From the NCBI GenBank assembly GCA_946807835.1, contig OX327695.1, forward strand, positions 27,510,501-27,574,500: a stretch of DNA of 64,000 bases, given 5' to 3'. The notes beneath the pieces are model-generated. The model was given only the letters and a program-made list of their open reading frames with translations, ran no database searches and was not told where the DNA came from. A program made the translations under genes and the position numbers. Positions within the stretch are counted from its first letter, which is position 1. Each line of letters opens with the position of its first letter. Of this stretch, positions 13,631 to 25,544 are shown piece by piece. The stretch comes from Ailanthus altissimus (Eukaryota; Streptophyta; Magnoliopsida; Sapindales; Simaroubaceae).

Positions 13631-15380
13631 ACGAGGGATTAAAATCTAAAGATATAAGTCAAATAGGGAGAATTTAGGATATAATTAGGAGGTGAACCGG
13701 GTGAGATTTAGCCCGGTTTAGTTAAAAGGTAGGGCCGGTTGGAATTAGTGTACATTTTTTCGGGGTGGGTGCGGTAGGTAGGTTTTTTAGGAAATGTAAC
13801 CGATTTAGGGAAGACTTTTAATATGTATTGATTTCTCTCCTTTTATTTTTTCTTATTTAATTTTTCTATTTTATTAAGTTCTAATAAGTAGAGTGTGTGT
13901 GTGTTTTTCCCCCTCTTTTTAAATGTATAAATGCATTTGTAAGAGTAAGGACTGCGTCTCTTCGGTGCGTTTTGATGAAACCATTTAACCCTTTTGTGGG
14001 TAGGCGTGGCCGTTCAAAAGCAAAAACATTGTGAAGCATTAGCAAAAGGTTATTGTTTGAAATAAGCAAGAGAGGTGGGGTGGGTGCGCGTGGTGGGTAG
14101 TCCCCACTCTACAATCATCACCGTAAAAATTTAAGTTTTGGAATGGAGAAAATTAAACGTAAACGCCGAAAACGGGACGCTTGGAATTAGTGTACATTAA
14201 GGAAAGTAAGTAATTAAGAGGCATAATTAATAATGGATAGAGTAATTTGAATTTTTAAATTGAGATTACCGGGCTTTTTAAAATGTTCGGTGGTAATTTT
14301 CATGCACAAAAGAAGGCCTCGTATTAATATAATAATATTTAAACGAGAGGATCATCATTGATTTCATTATGTGTTCATGCACTAACGACTCGAAACCTGC
14401 TGTGCTTTTACCATGCAATTTGATGAGCGTAACGACTAAGGCCTATCTGATTTGATTTAGACGTTCATCATAAACAAGATGCTCTGCGCTTCGATGCGGG
14501 TGCGTAAATAAGACGCTGTGAGAAAAAAAAATTGGAAGGAATATGGTGTGATTTTGGATGCCAACAGAGTTTACTAAACTAGCTCCGCTTTGAATTTATA
14601 GTGACCTACTTTTTTTTAGACTAGTATTTCTAATGGAAAGCTTACTAAACCAGCTCCGAATATAAATTTTAAAATATTTGTAATTTGGGACACGTAATAT
14701 GTACAGGGTCTACCTCTATAATAAACTACTCCTAATTTAGATGTTATTTTAATTGTTTAAATTTATTAATTTAAAATTGAGTTAGAGTTTAATTTTAAGT
14801 TAGAAATTAATAAAGAGTTGACATGAAAATAAGTATACGCTAAATGTATGAGAAATCAATGAAAACGATGAGCCTAAGGTGAGGAAGGATGAGAAAGCAT
14901 AAGAAAATATTTTTTTTTAAGCATTGGCGCCATGGTGTCCACTTTGAAAAAACTGCGTTTTTAAACTGTCTTAAGTTGTTTCGGACGATTTTGAGTTTTT
15001 TAAAACATATGGACTCCACAGTAGATCACAGAATCCTAATTTTTTTTATTTATTTATAATTTTTTTTATTTATTTACATTTCATAAAAAAATTTAAGATC
15101 ACAAAGATTTACTATGAGAGACTCTCAATGAATACAAAAATGGGCGAACTCACAAACAATTTATTAGTGTTATTTTGTGCACTTAACACTCAAATACTCT
15201 TATGGCACTCTTTCGCGTATTCAGCGCTCTAGAGCTGCATCAGCTCTCTATTATCTCTCTTGTTAATGCATTGATGCATTAGTGAGTTAACAAGAGTTTA
15301 TCTAGACTCTAAAATGTCTTTAAAAATCTTATTTGCATTTGTAAGTTCAAATATGACATAACGGAAGCACCCAAACGCTT
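13631..15380. other. GATA 3' UTR and downstream intergenic sequence
   Basis: The first few hundred bases after the stop at 13630 are probably 3' UTR. T-rich sequence with AATAAG-like signals near 13885 may mark polyadenylation. Beyond that no gene is seen. A stretch at about 14760-14950 resembles sequence near 27830-27960 (both carry AATAAAGAGTTGA and the words around it), which suggests fragments of one dispersed repeat, perhaps an LTR. Confidence 0.45.
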
Positions 15381-15484
15381 GCTTCAATGGTAAGTGTTGT
15401 GCACTTTCTTAATCTTGATTAGGAGTTCGAATATTGACAATGGCCAGAGTAATATAATTTTTTTTTTATTATGTGAGGGCTTCC

Positions 15485-15915
15485 ATCCCTCTGTGTAGAG
15501 CAATCTTCTCTTACAATAGGGTCTTCCTATGGTGCATATGTGTAAAGTATTCTTTTTTCGTAGAAGGTCCTCCTGTCGTGGATGGATGTATTTAGATTCT
15601 TCTCCCTTCTCACATAATGGTGTCTCCCATGGTGAAGATGTGTAGAGCATTCTTCCTCCGTAATAGGGTTCTCTTGTGGTGGAGAGATGTATATGGATTC
15701 TTCTCCCGTAGTAGAGTCTTCCTACAGTGAAGATGTGTAGAGCATTTTTTTTTATAGTGAGGCCTTATTATAGTAAAAGGATGTATCCTAACATGACTAA
15801 GTGTGTGAGTGATAATGTATATGGTCCTAATTAGTGGACTCCATGATAAAAATGTATAGAGCATTCTTTCTTATAATAGGATTCTCTCGTAGTGGAGAGT
15901 GTATTTAAACGTGCG
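15485..15915. repeat. Degenerate tandem repeat, units of roughly 50-110 bp
   Basis: The phrase GTGTAGAGCATTCTT or a close variant recurs near 15497, 15540, 15639, 15735 and 15853. Each is followed by a related phrase (TAATAGGGTTCTCTTGTGGTGGAGAGATGTA and variants, at various decay). Spacing varies, so units have gained and lost sequence. The minus-strand frames through it are by-products of the repeat and are not treated as genes. Confidence 0.65.
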
Positions 15916-17000
15916 TAAATATATAAGTAATTATATATAATCCTTGTTAGTATGTTGTATAGTTAGTGTTAGAAAAAAATGACATAACGGAAGAATTTGA
16001 GTCTAATTAAAACAATCTTGCTATTCCGTAAGAATCTTTATATCAACTTCTCTCTCTCTCTTTTTTTTTATAATAAAATTGTTTTTCACTTGAGTTTCAT
16101 AATTTAGGTGCCCAACATATAAATATAAAAAAAGAATAAAAATAAATGAGTCTAGTACCGGTGGCTCTATCCGTTCTAACGTAAAGATATGCTTTAAGGA
16201 ATAAGACAAAAGTTTTTGGTCAAAGTGCTTAAGACTTGCAGTCCGAAAACTTAGATTTCGAATCGTTAATTACTAAGTGCCTGCCGTATGTCAAAAACTT
16301 CTTGTACTGAGACTTATTACAAGCTCCACGAGTCAAAATGCAAAGTCGTTTCTAAATTACATAATATCTCAGCAAAATGTTTAATAAAAAACTCCGGCCT
16401 TGTAGTTGAGTTGGAAGTGTAGAAAAGATAATTAATCGTGTGGGGGAAGAATCCTGTTGTTTTGAGTAATAAAATATCTCAACTGATCATGTGGGCCGCG
16501 CCGCTCATCACGTGCATTCTAAGGCCCACTTGGGTCACCTCAAGCCATACGTACCTCCCCACCAAAATCAAAACTAATCCGACACCTAATTTAGATATAG
16601 ATATATATATATATATATATATATTAAAACTCGGAAAATTACCCACAAATTTTTTTTAAATATATTATGGGTTACGTGGCGATCTCGTGAGGGCTATCTC
16701 CCACCGGTTCCCAACAACTCTCCAACGTCTATAATAGTTGCAACATTTAAGTATAGGGTTAGACATGGGCAGTGGCTGTCCCGTGTTGATATGGCTCATG
16801 AAATTTCAGCTTAGTTGGACCGTTGTGCATGAACAATTTTGTGTCGATCTAGGTATAATAATCAGAGGTTCAACTTAATACGGTTCATTGTTGTGTCGTA
16901 TTGTGTCGACACATGAGTTCAATGAACCGTGCTATGGGCTAAGTACAAATTTTTGTTATAATTTTTTTTAAAAAAATAAAAATTTATAATTACAATTTTA
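15916..17000. other. Intergenic sequence left of the MULE
   Basis: No gene is recognised. A (TA)n tract lies at about 16593-16623. The segment 16754-16960 has words resembling hAT-type element ends (see the rejected list), but no matching target duplication was found. Confidence 0.4.
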
Positions 17001-17009
17001 ATTTTAATT
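17001..17009. repeat. MULE target-site duplication, left copy
   Basis: ATTTTAATT lies directly outside the left terminal inverted repeat and is repeated exactly at 24692-24700. Nine bases is the usual Mutator-family length. The site is AT-rich, so chance contributes somewhat, but both copies abut the repeat ends exactly. Confidence 0.85.
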
Positions 17010-17260
17010 GAAAAAAGTTCACAAATAGCTTTATTATTTTTTTATTATAATATTTTAACCAACTTAAAATTAAATATACTTTATTAATCAAACATAAACA
17101 TTTTGGACACATTTGTCCATTTTCTCTATTAACTTTTCACTCATCCGAAAATCAATCAAAAAAAGCAAAAATTATCAAAATTCGTTAGATCGAAAAATTT
17201 GAAGTTATCACTGCATAGATCGGAGCTTTTACAACAGATTTCTCACTTCAAACAAAGAAA

Positions 17261-20200
17261 ATGGCCGATTTTTGGTGAGTTTTGTTTAAGTTTTGAAAAA
17301 TTTAAATTTGTTTATAACATGATTAGAATTTATATTTAAAGCTAGCAATAGATGAAATTATTGAATAATATGTGAAAAATGGGTTTGAATGGTGTAAGAA
17401 ACGTTGAAAATGAGCAAAAAATCGTGATTTTTGGGTCATATTCGTGATGCAGACGGCGGTCGGAGCGACGGCAGCCACCGTTGCCAATCTCGGGGCCATC
17501 TCGGGTCCGCGATGCGCGCCCGCGATGCGCCCTTAACGCGCATTGCGGGCGCACAACGCGGACCCGAGACGACCCCGCGATGCGTGTTCAACAGGCGCAT
17601 CGCGGGGCCATCTCGGGCCCGCGATGCGCTCTAAGGGCGCATCGCGGACGTCCGTGATGGCGCGAATTTTTTTGAATTAGTTTTTTTTAAAAAATTAAAT
17701 TTAATTATATTTAAATTAATTAAATATATTTTACATTAATAATTTAGATAAATGTAATTTTATTTAAATTAAATAAAAGATTTCATAAATTCTATTTAGA
17801 AAGAATATTATTGATCTAATAGATGGGAAAATTTGCTTAAATGACTCATTAATTTTGGTTTGTAACATTTATTATTATTATTATTATATATGATTATTTT
17901 GATTTTAATATATAATTAATGTTGATTAATATTAATATGTTAGTAAATTAATTATTAAGTTTGGTTTGATTTTATTATTATAATATGTTGATTAATATGT
18001 TAGTAATTAATTATTTTAATGTATTATGTATGTTAAATTAATTGTTTTTGTAAATAATCTTTCTCTGATTAATATTAATGCATTTTGTTTATTTTTTTTT
18101 ATTGTTACAGGAAAGAGAACATATCGAAAGAATATAGAATTCCAGAGCATATGTTTTTTCGTGCATCAGTGACGGCTTATGCTAAGATGTGGGGTCTAAA
18201 TTGCATTAAGGATAAACTGACAATAAGCCAGAAAACATTATTTAGGCAGACGTGTATGGGGTATTTCTTAGATATGTCAGAGTTGACATTCTCTGGTATT
18301 TTGGTGCACGAGTTATTGTTGCGTGAGGTGCATACCTCTAATGTAGATGATGAGATGTGGTTTTACATAGGGAGGAAACGCATCCGTTTTAGCCGGCAGG
18401 AGTTTGTACTAATCACTGGACTACAAATGCGAGATTACCCTCCCGCCCAGCAGCTGCATAGGAAATTGGGCACTCGATTATGGGATACATATTTTTCTGG
18501 GGTAAAGAAATTATCTTACATATTTCTTGATCAATGGTACGCACGTCTAAATTTGGAGAAAATGGACGATACAGATGCAGTAAAGTTGAGTTTATTTTAT
18601 TTTGTGCATCGTGTTTTGATTCCACGTGACGAGCGTAGTAGAATTCAAAATTTTGTTTTATGTTTAGTGGATGACCTTGATGAGTTTAATAAGTATCCAT
18701 GGGGTAATATTGCATGGACCGTGCTTCATAACTCACTTAAGAAGGCTGCATTCCAAAAACTTGAGAAAATAAAAAGGAAAGGGTTTGCACAGAAGAAGTT
18801 TGAGAGTTACAACGTATATGGCTTTTCGCACGCATTTCTGGTACGCCATATGTACTTAACTTTTTGATCTTAATTATATATTTTGTTTGTATACGTCAAA
18901 CTTATATTTTAAATATAATTATATTAGGTATGGATTTTCGAGGCAATTCCAGTGTGCGGAGAGATTTTTGGTTATCATAATGGTGATCGCTTCCCTCGTA
19001 TTTTGAATTGGACGACTCGAGGGACTCCATTGTTCGATGAGGTTCAGGATACAATGTTAGCAAAGGATTTGGTATGTGTTGATATGAATGTAAAATATAT
19101 ATATATTGGTTTATAACTTTTATTTTGTTTTAAGCGTAATTTAATATGGTTGGTTGATTTATAGGTTCTTTCGGTACATCGTAAATTAGTACCAAAAGAC
19201 CACGAGAAGAGAGAGGCAATTGTGCGCCTGGCTAGACGTGTAGGCATTCCAAGCGGAAGTTATGCTGGGGACTTACCAAATATGTCTGATTTCAGCGAGA
19301 GCAAGCGCCCCAGGACCTATGCCCATTTTAGCGACCCTAACGATGATGTTATGGATGTGGAGGGGGGTGGATATCAATGGACAAACCCACAAATGTCAGC
19401 ACCAGTGGCAGGAGCAACGGTATATTTACGTGATTAACTAAAGAGAAATTTTAATATATTTCTAATATTTCTAAATAAGTCATTAACTATGATTATGTTT
19501 CTTGTAGTCTGAACACAGTGCATCTGCAGACCATGGCGTAACACATCAGATTGAGCAGCTGCGGGAGGAGATGATTAAGAGAATTGAGCATACTGAAGCT
19601 GCACTTCTACAAAGAATGGACAAGGATAAAGATGAAATTTTAACAAGTGTTAATCAACTCCGGACCGATCTTACACAGCAGATGCAGCAAATGATGATGT
19701 GGTTTAGGCAGTCATGCTCATTCCAACAGAACGAAAGCCATAATATGGTAAGCAAAATAAATTTTAAACACAATTACCTTAATTGCAGTTTTATTTATTT
19801 TAATATATACATATATTGTAGTATGGAGAGAACACACCGGCAGGTTGTCAATATGATTTTCAGACCCCAGCTACTGGTCATGATATATTGCCCCAGCCAC
19901 TGATTGACAGTCCTGCAAGTGTTGAGATCTTGCCTGCCCCGCATAAGGGAGTAAGTCAATTTGGGAGACAGTATAGGCCTGCATGGTATTTGCACACCCC
20001 ATATACAAATCCATTTCCACAAAGGATACACGAAAAGAAGAAATTTGAAATTGAAGTGCAACCTCAAGCAGACATGAATCCGTTGCAGCCGATAGACTCG
20101 ACTATCATGGTTCAGTTTCAGGCTTGGATGGACAAGGATGAGGGTGTAGTCAGCTTACCTGGGCTAGAAGCTAACCCGACATGGTTTCGGGAATTGCTAC

Positions 20201-21102
20201 ACAGTTGGCTGGATGACTTTGTAAGTAAATTATTGAATAATTATCCCCTTGCAGTTTTTTTATAAATTTATAGAATCACTTGACGGTTATTGTTTCTAAA
20301 TGCAGCATATTAATGAGTATTTGAAGGTGATTCGACTTAGGCAATACGGTTGCACTAATGCATTGCCTCAATTGTCCACTTCTGTGGATTCGTACTTCTT
20401 TGTGAGTGATGAATTAAATTATTTATATTTTGTTATTTCAATTTTATTGATTATTCGATGGCCCTGCATTTGTAGGAGTCTTTTAGACTCTTTTATGAGC
20501 AGCACAAAAATGACATTACTGGCATTGTATGGAGTGATGAAGTGATGGCATATGCTCAAGGCGCTAAAGAAGATTTACTCGGTGCACGTATGTGGATTGA
20601 GGTTGATAAGGTAAATGTTGTTATTTTTGTTTATAACTTGTAGTACTATTTTGTATGAATGTTGTTATTTTTGTTTATAACTTGTAGTACTATTTCTAAG
20701 ACTTATTTGAATTTTATGTAGGTTTATATTCCTGTCAACTACAATCAACAGGATTGGGTAACGGCTGAGGTGGACATCTTGCATCGGCAAATATTGATCT
20801 ACGATTCTAGCATCAAGGGATTTGTCGATGGCGTGATTGAGAATCATGTCCTGCCATTAGCTATGTTGTTACCCCGTTACTTAGATGCTTGTAGATTATA
20901 TGAGCAACGACGAATTACACCTGACTTAACCCATTTTCATGTAATTAGGTTAAAGGATGGAGTGCCACAACAGACAGTGAATAGTGGAGATTGTGGGGTT
21001 TATGTTTGTATGTTTATAGAGTTTTTGATGTGTTGTCATCCCTTAGATTTTGGTCATGAGCATGGGTCATTTTTTAGGACCAAAATGGCGACCGACTTAT
21101 GA
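17261..21102 (+). CDS. MULE-borne DUF1985 plus Ulp1-like (C48) protein, nine exons
   Basis: Proposed exons: 17261-17274, 18111-18840, 18928-19071, 19165-19419, 19508-19747, 19822-20220, 20306-20401, 20476-20610, 20722-21102. All junctions are GT/AG and in frame, giving 797 residues without a stop. Residues ~50-190 resemble DUF1985 (LLLREV, DEMWFYIG, RIRFSRQEFVLITGL). Residues ~390-455 are Gln/Glu-rich and probably coiled-coil. The C-terminus is a C48 (Ulp1/SUMO-protease) fold with IYDS (Asp 699) and NSGDCGVYV (Cys 762). The expected catalytic His before Trp is Asp 682 (QDW), so protease activity is doubtful. Such proteins are known in plant Kaonashi MULEs; their role in transposition is not settled. 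The 14-nt first exon sits in the terminal repeat and is inferred because it restores the frame. Exons 6 and 1 are the least certain. Confidence 0.8.
17451..17660. repeat. GC-rich palindromic block in left MULE arm
   Basis: A strongly GC- and CpG-rich island in AT-rich surroundings. It is made of short inverted and direct repeats of words such as CGCATCGCGGG, CCCGCGATGCGC and CATCTCGGGCCCGCG. It mirrors the right arm in composition and distance from the end, but not unit by unit. In the proposed gene model it falls inside the first intron (17275-18110) of the Ulp1-like gene. Confidence 0.8.
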
Positions 21103-21393
21103 AAATGTGCAAAAAAGTAGTGAAATGATGTTGATTGATTTGTATGTTTTTATGTATGTTTATAAAGATTGTAAAATGATGTTGATTGATTTGGGTAGGG
21201 ACGGGAGGTTCCCTTTACAGCTAAGAGATGTGAGAAATATTTGAAGTGTATTTTCTGCAGGTTTATGAAATATAGATTTTGAGAAAAAATAGGGGAAACT
21301 CTGTCCGTGTTTCCATGTTTATAAGAGTACAAATAAAGTCCATAACTACATGACTTTAAAATACAAATACAAATATAACTCATAAAGAACACA
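21103..21393. other. Gap between convergent MULE genes
   Basis: About 290 bp separate the two convergent stop codons. It presumably holds both 3' ends. A short local repeat (AAATGATGTTGATTGATTTG, near 21124 and 21175) is visible. Confidence 0.5.
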
Positions 21394-23858
21394 TCAACTA
21401 CCATGTAATGGAATTGGGTTTCGACAAGTTTGTCGATTATGTCCATGCTGCTTACAGCGACTGCATACATTCTTCGTGGGAGCCTCACCTTGCGATAGAA
21501 TTCTATTCTTCCGACGTCTTCCTGATTGCCGACGTACTATAGGAGGCTGGATGTCAGCAGCTCTCAACTCCTCTGGAACAATCCAATCTAACGGATGACC
21601 AACCGGATTTACTGGTTCACTGTATGCACGCAACAAACACTCAGTCGTGTAATATTGCGAACAAAGAGTCTGGTACTGGAATCTGACCTGCCTGCATACT
21701 GTAAGTGCATGAGGACACGGTAGTTGCCGCATATCAAACTTTTGACAACTACATGACTTTCCCGGGATGTCCACTATTCCATTTCTTTTTCCGTCCTTAA
21801 CAACAAAACGAGATCGATCTATTGCATGCACCGTCATGCGAGCGGAATCATCATTGTGCTTCCAAATCTTGTTATGGGCCCAAGTGGTCAAGAAGTTTGA
21901 CATATTTTCTGCAGCCTCACGTCTCTCAACAAATCATTTTTGCATTAACTCTCGGATCCACTCAATTAAGGCAGTCACCGTCATGGCACGTGCATCTTTC
22001 GCAACAGCGTTAATGCTCTCTGCAATGTTGGTGGTCATGATGTCATATCTTCTGAATGCTCCCACTGATCGAGCCCATTTTGAAAAACCAACCTCTTCCT
22101 CCAAGTATCTCGTTGCCTCCGGTTTCATTTCTCGCATCTTATATATTTCCCTTTGAAAGTCAGCTATGCGATACGCCTTGGCAGCAATAAAATAGGAGGC
22201 CAAGTATCCCCCTCCTTTTGTTGTATGCGATGGTATCTTATATCGTGCTACCAAATTACCCTTCAAGTGATGGATGCATACACCATGATATACATTAGGA
22301 AATACCTCTTTAATGGCCTTCTCGATACTAGCATGTCGAACAGATATAAATACAAGGTTCGCAAGATCGCCAATAACTCCTCGGAGTTTTTCCATAAACC
22401 ACTTCCATGAAGCATCATTTTCAGAGTCAGCAATACCCCATGCAAGTGGAAAAATCTGGTTGTTTCCATCCTTGCAAACAGCCACAAACATTGTTCCCAA
22501 GTATGCATTTTTTAAAAATGTACCATCAACTGCAATAACCGGTCGGATGAAAGACTGGAACCCTCTAATACATGGTCCAAGAGCCATGAAGAAATATTTA
22601 AAGTGCTTGCAATCGTCAATCTCCAAATGTGTGACTGTACCAGGGTTCTGTTGTTCCAATATATGACAGTATGCAGGAAGTAATTTATATGAACCCTCTG
22701 GAGTACCACGTATCAACACCAATGCATGCTCCTTAGACCGCCAAGCAGTAGGGTAAGTTAAGTCCACACCAAACTCCGCACGTATGTCTGCTTGAATTTC
22801 CTTCGGTCTATAAAGTCGACTCGCAGATGCAAATTTATTTTTTATAAATTTGCCAATAATCCGAGACTTTGCTTGTCGATGACCATCGCGTAATCGATCT
22901 AATTGGCACACGTGACTTGAATCAATTCTGCGCACAATAAAATGTTTCCTTGCATCTGTCGACACTGCACGTAATCGCCATCGACATCTATCATCATCAC
23001 ATTTGATCTCAAAACGATCTTTTGTCGACCTTGACACTTTAAAGCTCCAATTACCTTTAAGTGCTACCATACTAATAGCCTGGTGAAGTTCGTCTTTGCT
23101 ATCAAACAACTTTCCTACAAACACATCGTCAATTCCATCGTCAAGTCTGATGGTGGTATTGGAGGCATAAACGCAAAGGGATTTTCTGCTTCACAAAAAT
23201 CTATTCTTCTAGCTTCAACATTTAGGGAGCTTGTCGAAACATAACAACGTCCGCCTTCTGCTAAATCATCCCCTTCTAAATTATCAACATTTCTAACATC
23301 ATCATAGTCCCCTTCCACATCCCCAACATTTTCAATGTCATCACAAGCGTAGTGTGTATAGGCTGGGTCTTCATTAAAAGGTATAGGAGAAACATTGTGA
23401 TACTCGTTCGTTGTGTTTGCAGGAACCACTGCTGGAACTGATAGAGATGTATGGCTCACTTGGTTGCTACCGCTAGCTGACATAAAATAACCATGAATTG
23501 ATGGTGGATTGGGGGGCTGTACATTATCTTCATAAACAGGAGCTCTAGGATCCACTGTTACACATAAAGGACAATACGATCTTCTATTGGCGCTTAAAAA
23601 AAATCGAACATCATTGTCATTTCCAATCTCAATAGGCTTTAGGTTATACCTCGTTGCATCAATTTTGATTTTTAAAGTCACCTTACACTTCACATTGTCG
23701 ACTCCCAAGGTATAACATACTGCATTTAAAAGATCTTCAAAATTAATATCTTTCGAAACCGAAATTCCAAAATTATTATAATCAACATAACTTTCTTCCC
23801 CGTCACTAGAACTCTCCCACTTTCCACCAAAACAAATAACTATCGCATCACACTCCAT
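21394..23858 (-). pseudogene. MULE transposase (MURA-type), broken
   Basis: Reading leftward from an ATG at 23858, just after a TTTTTTCAG acceptor at 23864, an acidic N-terminal domain (VTLKIKIDATRYNL, FFLSANRR) leads to the Mutator DNA-binding domain (FVGKLFDSKDEL ... RCRWRLRAV) and the MULE DDE domain (PVIAVDGTFLKNAYLGTM; PLAWGIADSENDASWKWF; CIHHLKGN; TTNIAESIN). A SWIM zinc finger (CSCQKFDMRQLPCPH) and a CX2CX4HX4C knuckle (CSRCKQHGHNRQTC) follow. Lesions: a one-base frameshift around 23135-23150; an in-frame TGA at 21934-21936 where relatives carry Trp before FVERR; and Val instead of the second catalytic Asp in the FIS-D-RH motif (codon 22339-22341). Full-length active transposase is unlikely. 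An upstream mini-exon like that of the partner gene may exist but was not identified. Confidence 0.9.
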
Positions 23859-23950
23859 ATGACCTGAAAAAACAAAAAAGATTAGGAAAAGTTTACAAAT
23901 GGAAAATTTAGTAAATTTTTTTAAAACGATAAAATATTTAAAAATAAAAA

Positions 23951-24260
23951 AAATGCGCATCGCGGGGGCACATCTCGAGCCCGAGACGTGCCCCCGCGAT
24001 GCGCACAGATTGCGCGCCGCGGGGCCGTCTCGGGCCCGAGACGTGCCCCCGCGATGCGCACAGATTGCGCGCCGCGGGGCCGTCTCGGGCCCGAGACGTG
24101 CCCCCGCGATGCGCACAGATTGCGCGCCGCGGGGTCGTCTCGGGCCCGAGACGGCCCCGCGGCGCGCAATCTGTGCGCATCGCGGGGGCACGTCTCGAAC
24201 CCGAGATGCACACAATGTGGGCGCCGCGGGGCCATCTCGGGCCCGAGATGTGTCCTGACC
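23951..24260. repeat. 55-bp GC-rich tandem array with inverted copy, right MULE arm
   Basis: Direct copies of a 55-bp unit begin with ACGTGCCCCCGCGATGCGCA at 23986, 24041 and 24096. At 24151 the next 55 bp run in the opposite sense (ACGGCCCCGCGGCGCGCAAT), making a large palindrome. Each unit also holds the smaller palindrome GTCTCGGGCCCGAGAC. All six frames stay open here because the repeat lacks stop words, so the long frames across it are artefacts. The block is next to the presumed promoter side of the transposase gene. Confidence 0.92.
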
Positions 24261-24691
24261 AAATCGACGACCGCCGCAGCGACCGCCGTCTGGTTTTCGC
24301 CAAATACACTCCAAAACGTATTTTTGGCCGGATTTCAACGCCGTTTATACCATTCTAACTCATTTAGTTGGTTAATAACAACTACTTTTAACTTCAAATG
24401 TAAATTTATCTAATTTCTAACGAGTTTAGAAAATTTACCCGAGCTATTTCTTTGATTTGATTCGAAGCGATCCTCAGCAACCCTTTGATTTTTAGAATAA
24501 TAACTTCAAAAATATTCGGTAAGCTATTTCTTTAAAATTTCTTTAAACTTTAAAAAAACACGAAGTTATAAATTTGATATAAGGATAAATTTGTCCAAAA
24601 TTAAATTATTTGGCTAATAAAGTATAATCATTTTATATTTGATTAAAATAAAATAATAAAATAATTTAAAGGCTATTTATGAACTTTTCCC

Positions 24692-24700
24692 ATTTTAATT
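24692..24700. repeat. MULE target-site duplication, right copy
   Basis: ATTTTAATT directly outside the right terminal repeat, identical to 17001-17009. Confidence 0.85.
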
Positions 24701-25544
24701 ATAATTATAATATAATTTTAATTTAATATAATTAACTTATTTTAATTATTATAATATTTATAATTATAATAAAATATTATAATATTAAAAAAATTAAAAA
24801 TAAAATTTACAGCCCAGCACAACCCAACTTCTTAAGCCGTGCCCGCCCAAACACAATACTATAATATATTAGTCCAATCTATTTGCCACCTCGATATAGG
24901 GTTGGCCTCAACGTAAATGGATTCATTGGCTAATGTCTTATCCGCGCAAACTTAGCTCATTTTTAATGATTCATATAACTTGTTATCATTTGAATTTTGA
25001 ATCTCTTTATAGCGGACTTTCCTCAACACAACATGTGACCACTCCCTTTCCCTCCCTCCATTTTCAGTACTTCATTTACAAAATTAACATTTGAATATTC
25101 TTCATTTTCAATATGGTTTCGGTACGTATTCTACCCACATAAATTTCTACTCGTCATATGAAAACTATTTATTATAAGTCATTGAAGTAGGCAATGTGAT
25201 AGTGCCCAAAAAAAGAGACTTTTTATAATGAAGAAGATGTAATAAATACTTTGAACTAAATTCTGAAAGTTCAACGACAAAACTAAAAATCAATTGACTC
25301 GTTTAGATCAAACCATTAACGGACAAAAATGATAGTATGAAAGAAAATCTAAGATGTTTTAAGAACACAGAAAAAGATTCAAAATGACATGATTTTAACA
25401 CTCGACTCATTAGTAAAAGAACTTACGTATCAATTGAGAGTCAACTAAGAAATGAGAACGTATTGATAATGGAATCATTGAGGATGAGACTTGATGAGAA
25501 TTTGAGATTAGTTATTCGGAAAAGATAACTCGCGTATACAAAAA
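24701..25544. other. Intergenic sequence right of the MULE
   Basis: AT-rich and without a recognised gene. GC-richer words at 24800-24895 (GCCCAGCACAACCC, CCGTGCCCGCCC) resemble the end region of hAT-like elements but could not be confirmed. Confidence 0.4.

Larger units (their letters stand above)
17010..24691. mobile_element. Mutator-like element (MULE), Kaonashi-type, 7,682 bp
   Basis: Both ends share an inverted terminus: the left end reads GAAAAAAGTTCACAAATAGC and the right end, reversed, GGGAAAAGTTCATAAATAGC. Similarity continues inward for about 400-440 bp to a shared AGACGGCGGTCG block (17451 left; 24282-24291 right). An exact 9-bp target duplication flanks the element. Inside are two convergent genes: a DUF1985/Ulp1-like protease gene (+) and a MURA-type transposase gene (-), the gene pair typical of plant Kaonashi MULEs. 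The protease gene looks intact and the transposase does not, so the element is probably non-autonomous now but might be moved by transposase from elsewhere. Confidence 0.93.

Noticed and set aside
23921..24413. Long overlapping open frames on both strands rich in Arg, Ala, Pro
   Set aside because: All six frames are open because the 55-bp GC-rich repeat lacks stop words; no family resemblance.
16754..24897. MULE nested in a hAT-like element (TAGGGTTAGACATGGGC at 16754; TGCCACCTCGATA near 24885)
   Set aside because: The words resemble plant hAT ends, but the inverted match is poor and no 8-bp target duplication could be found.
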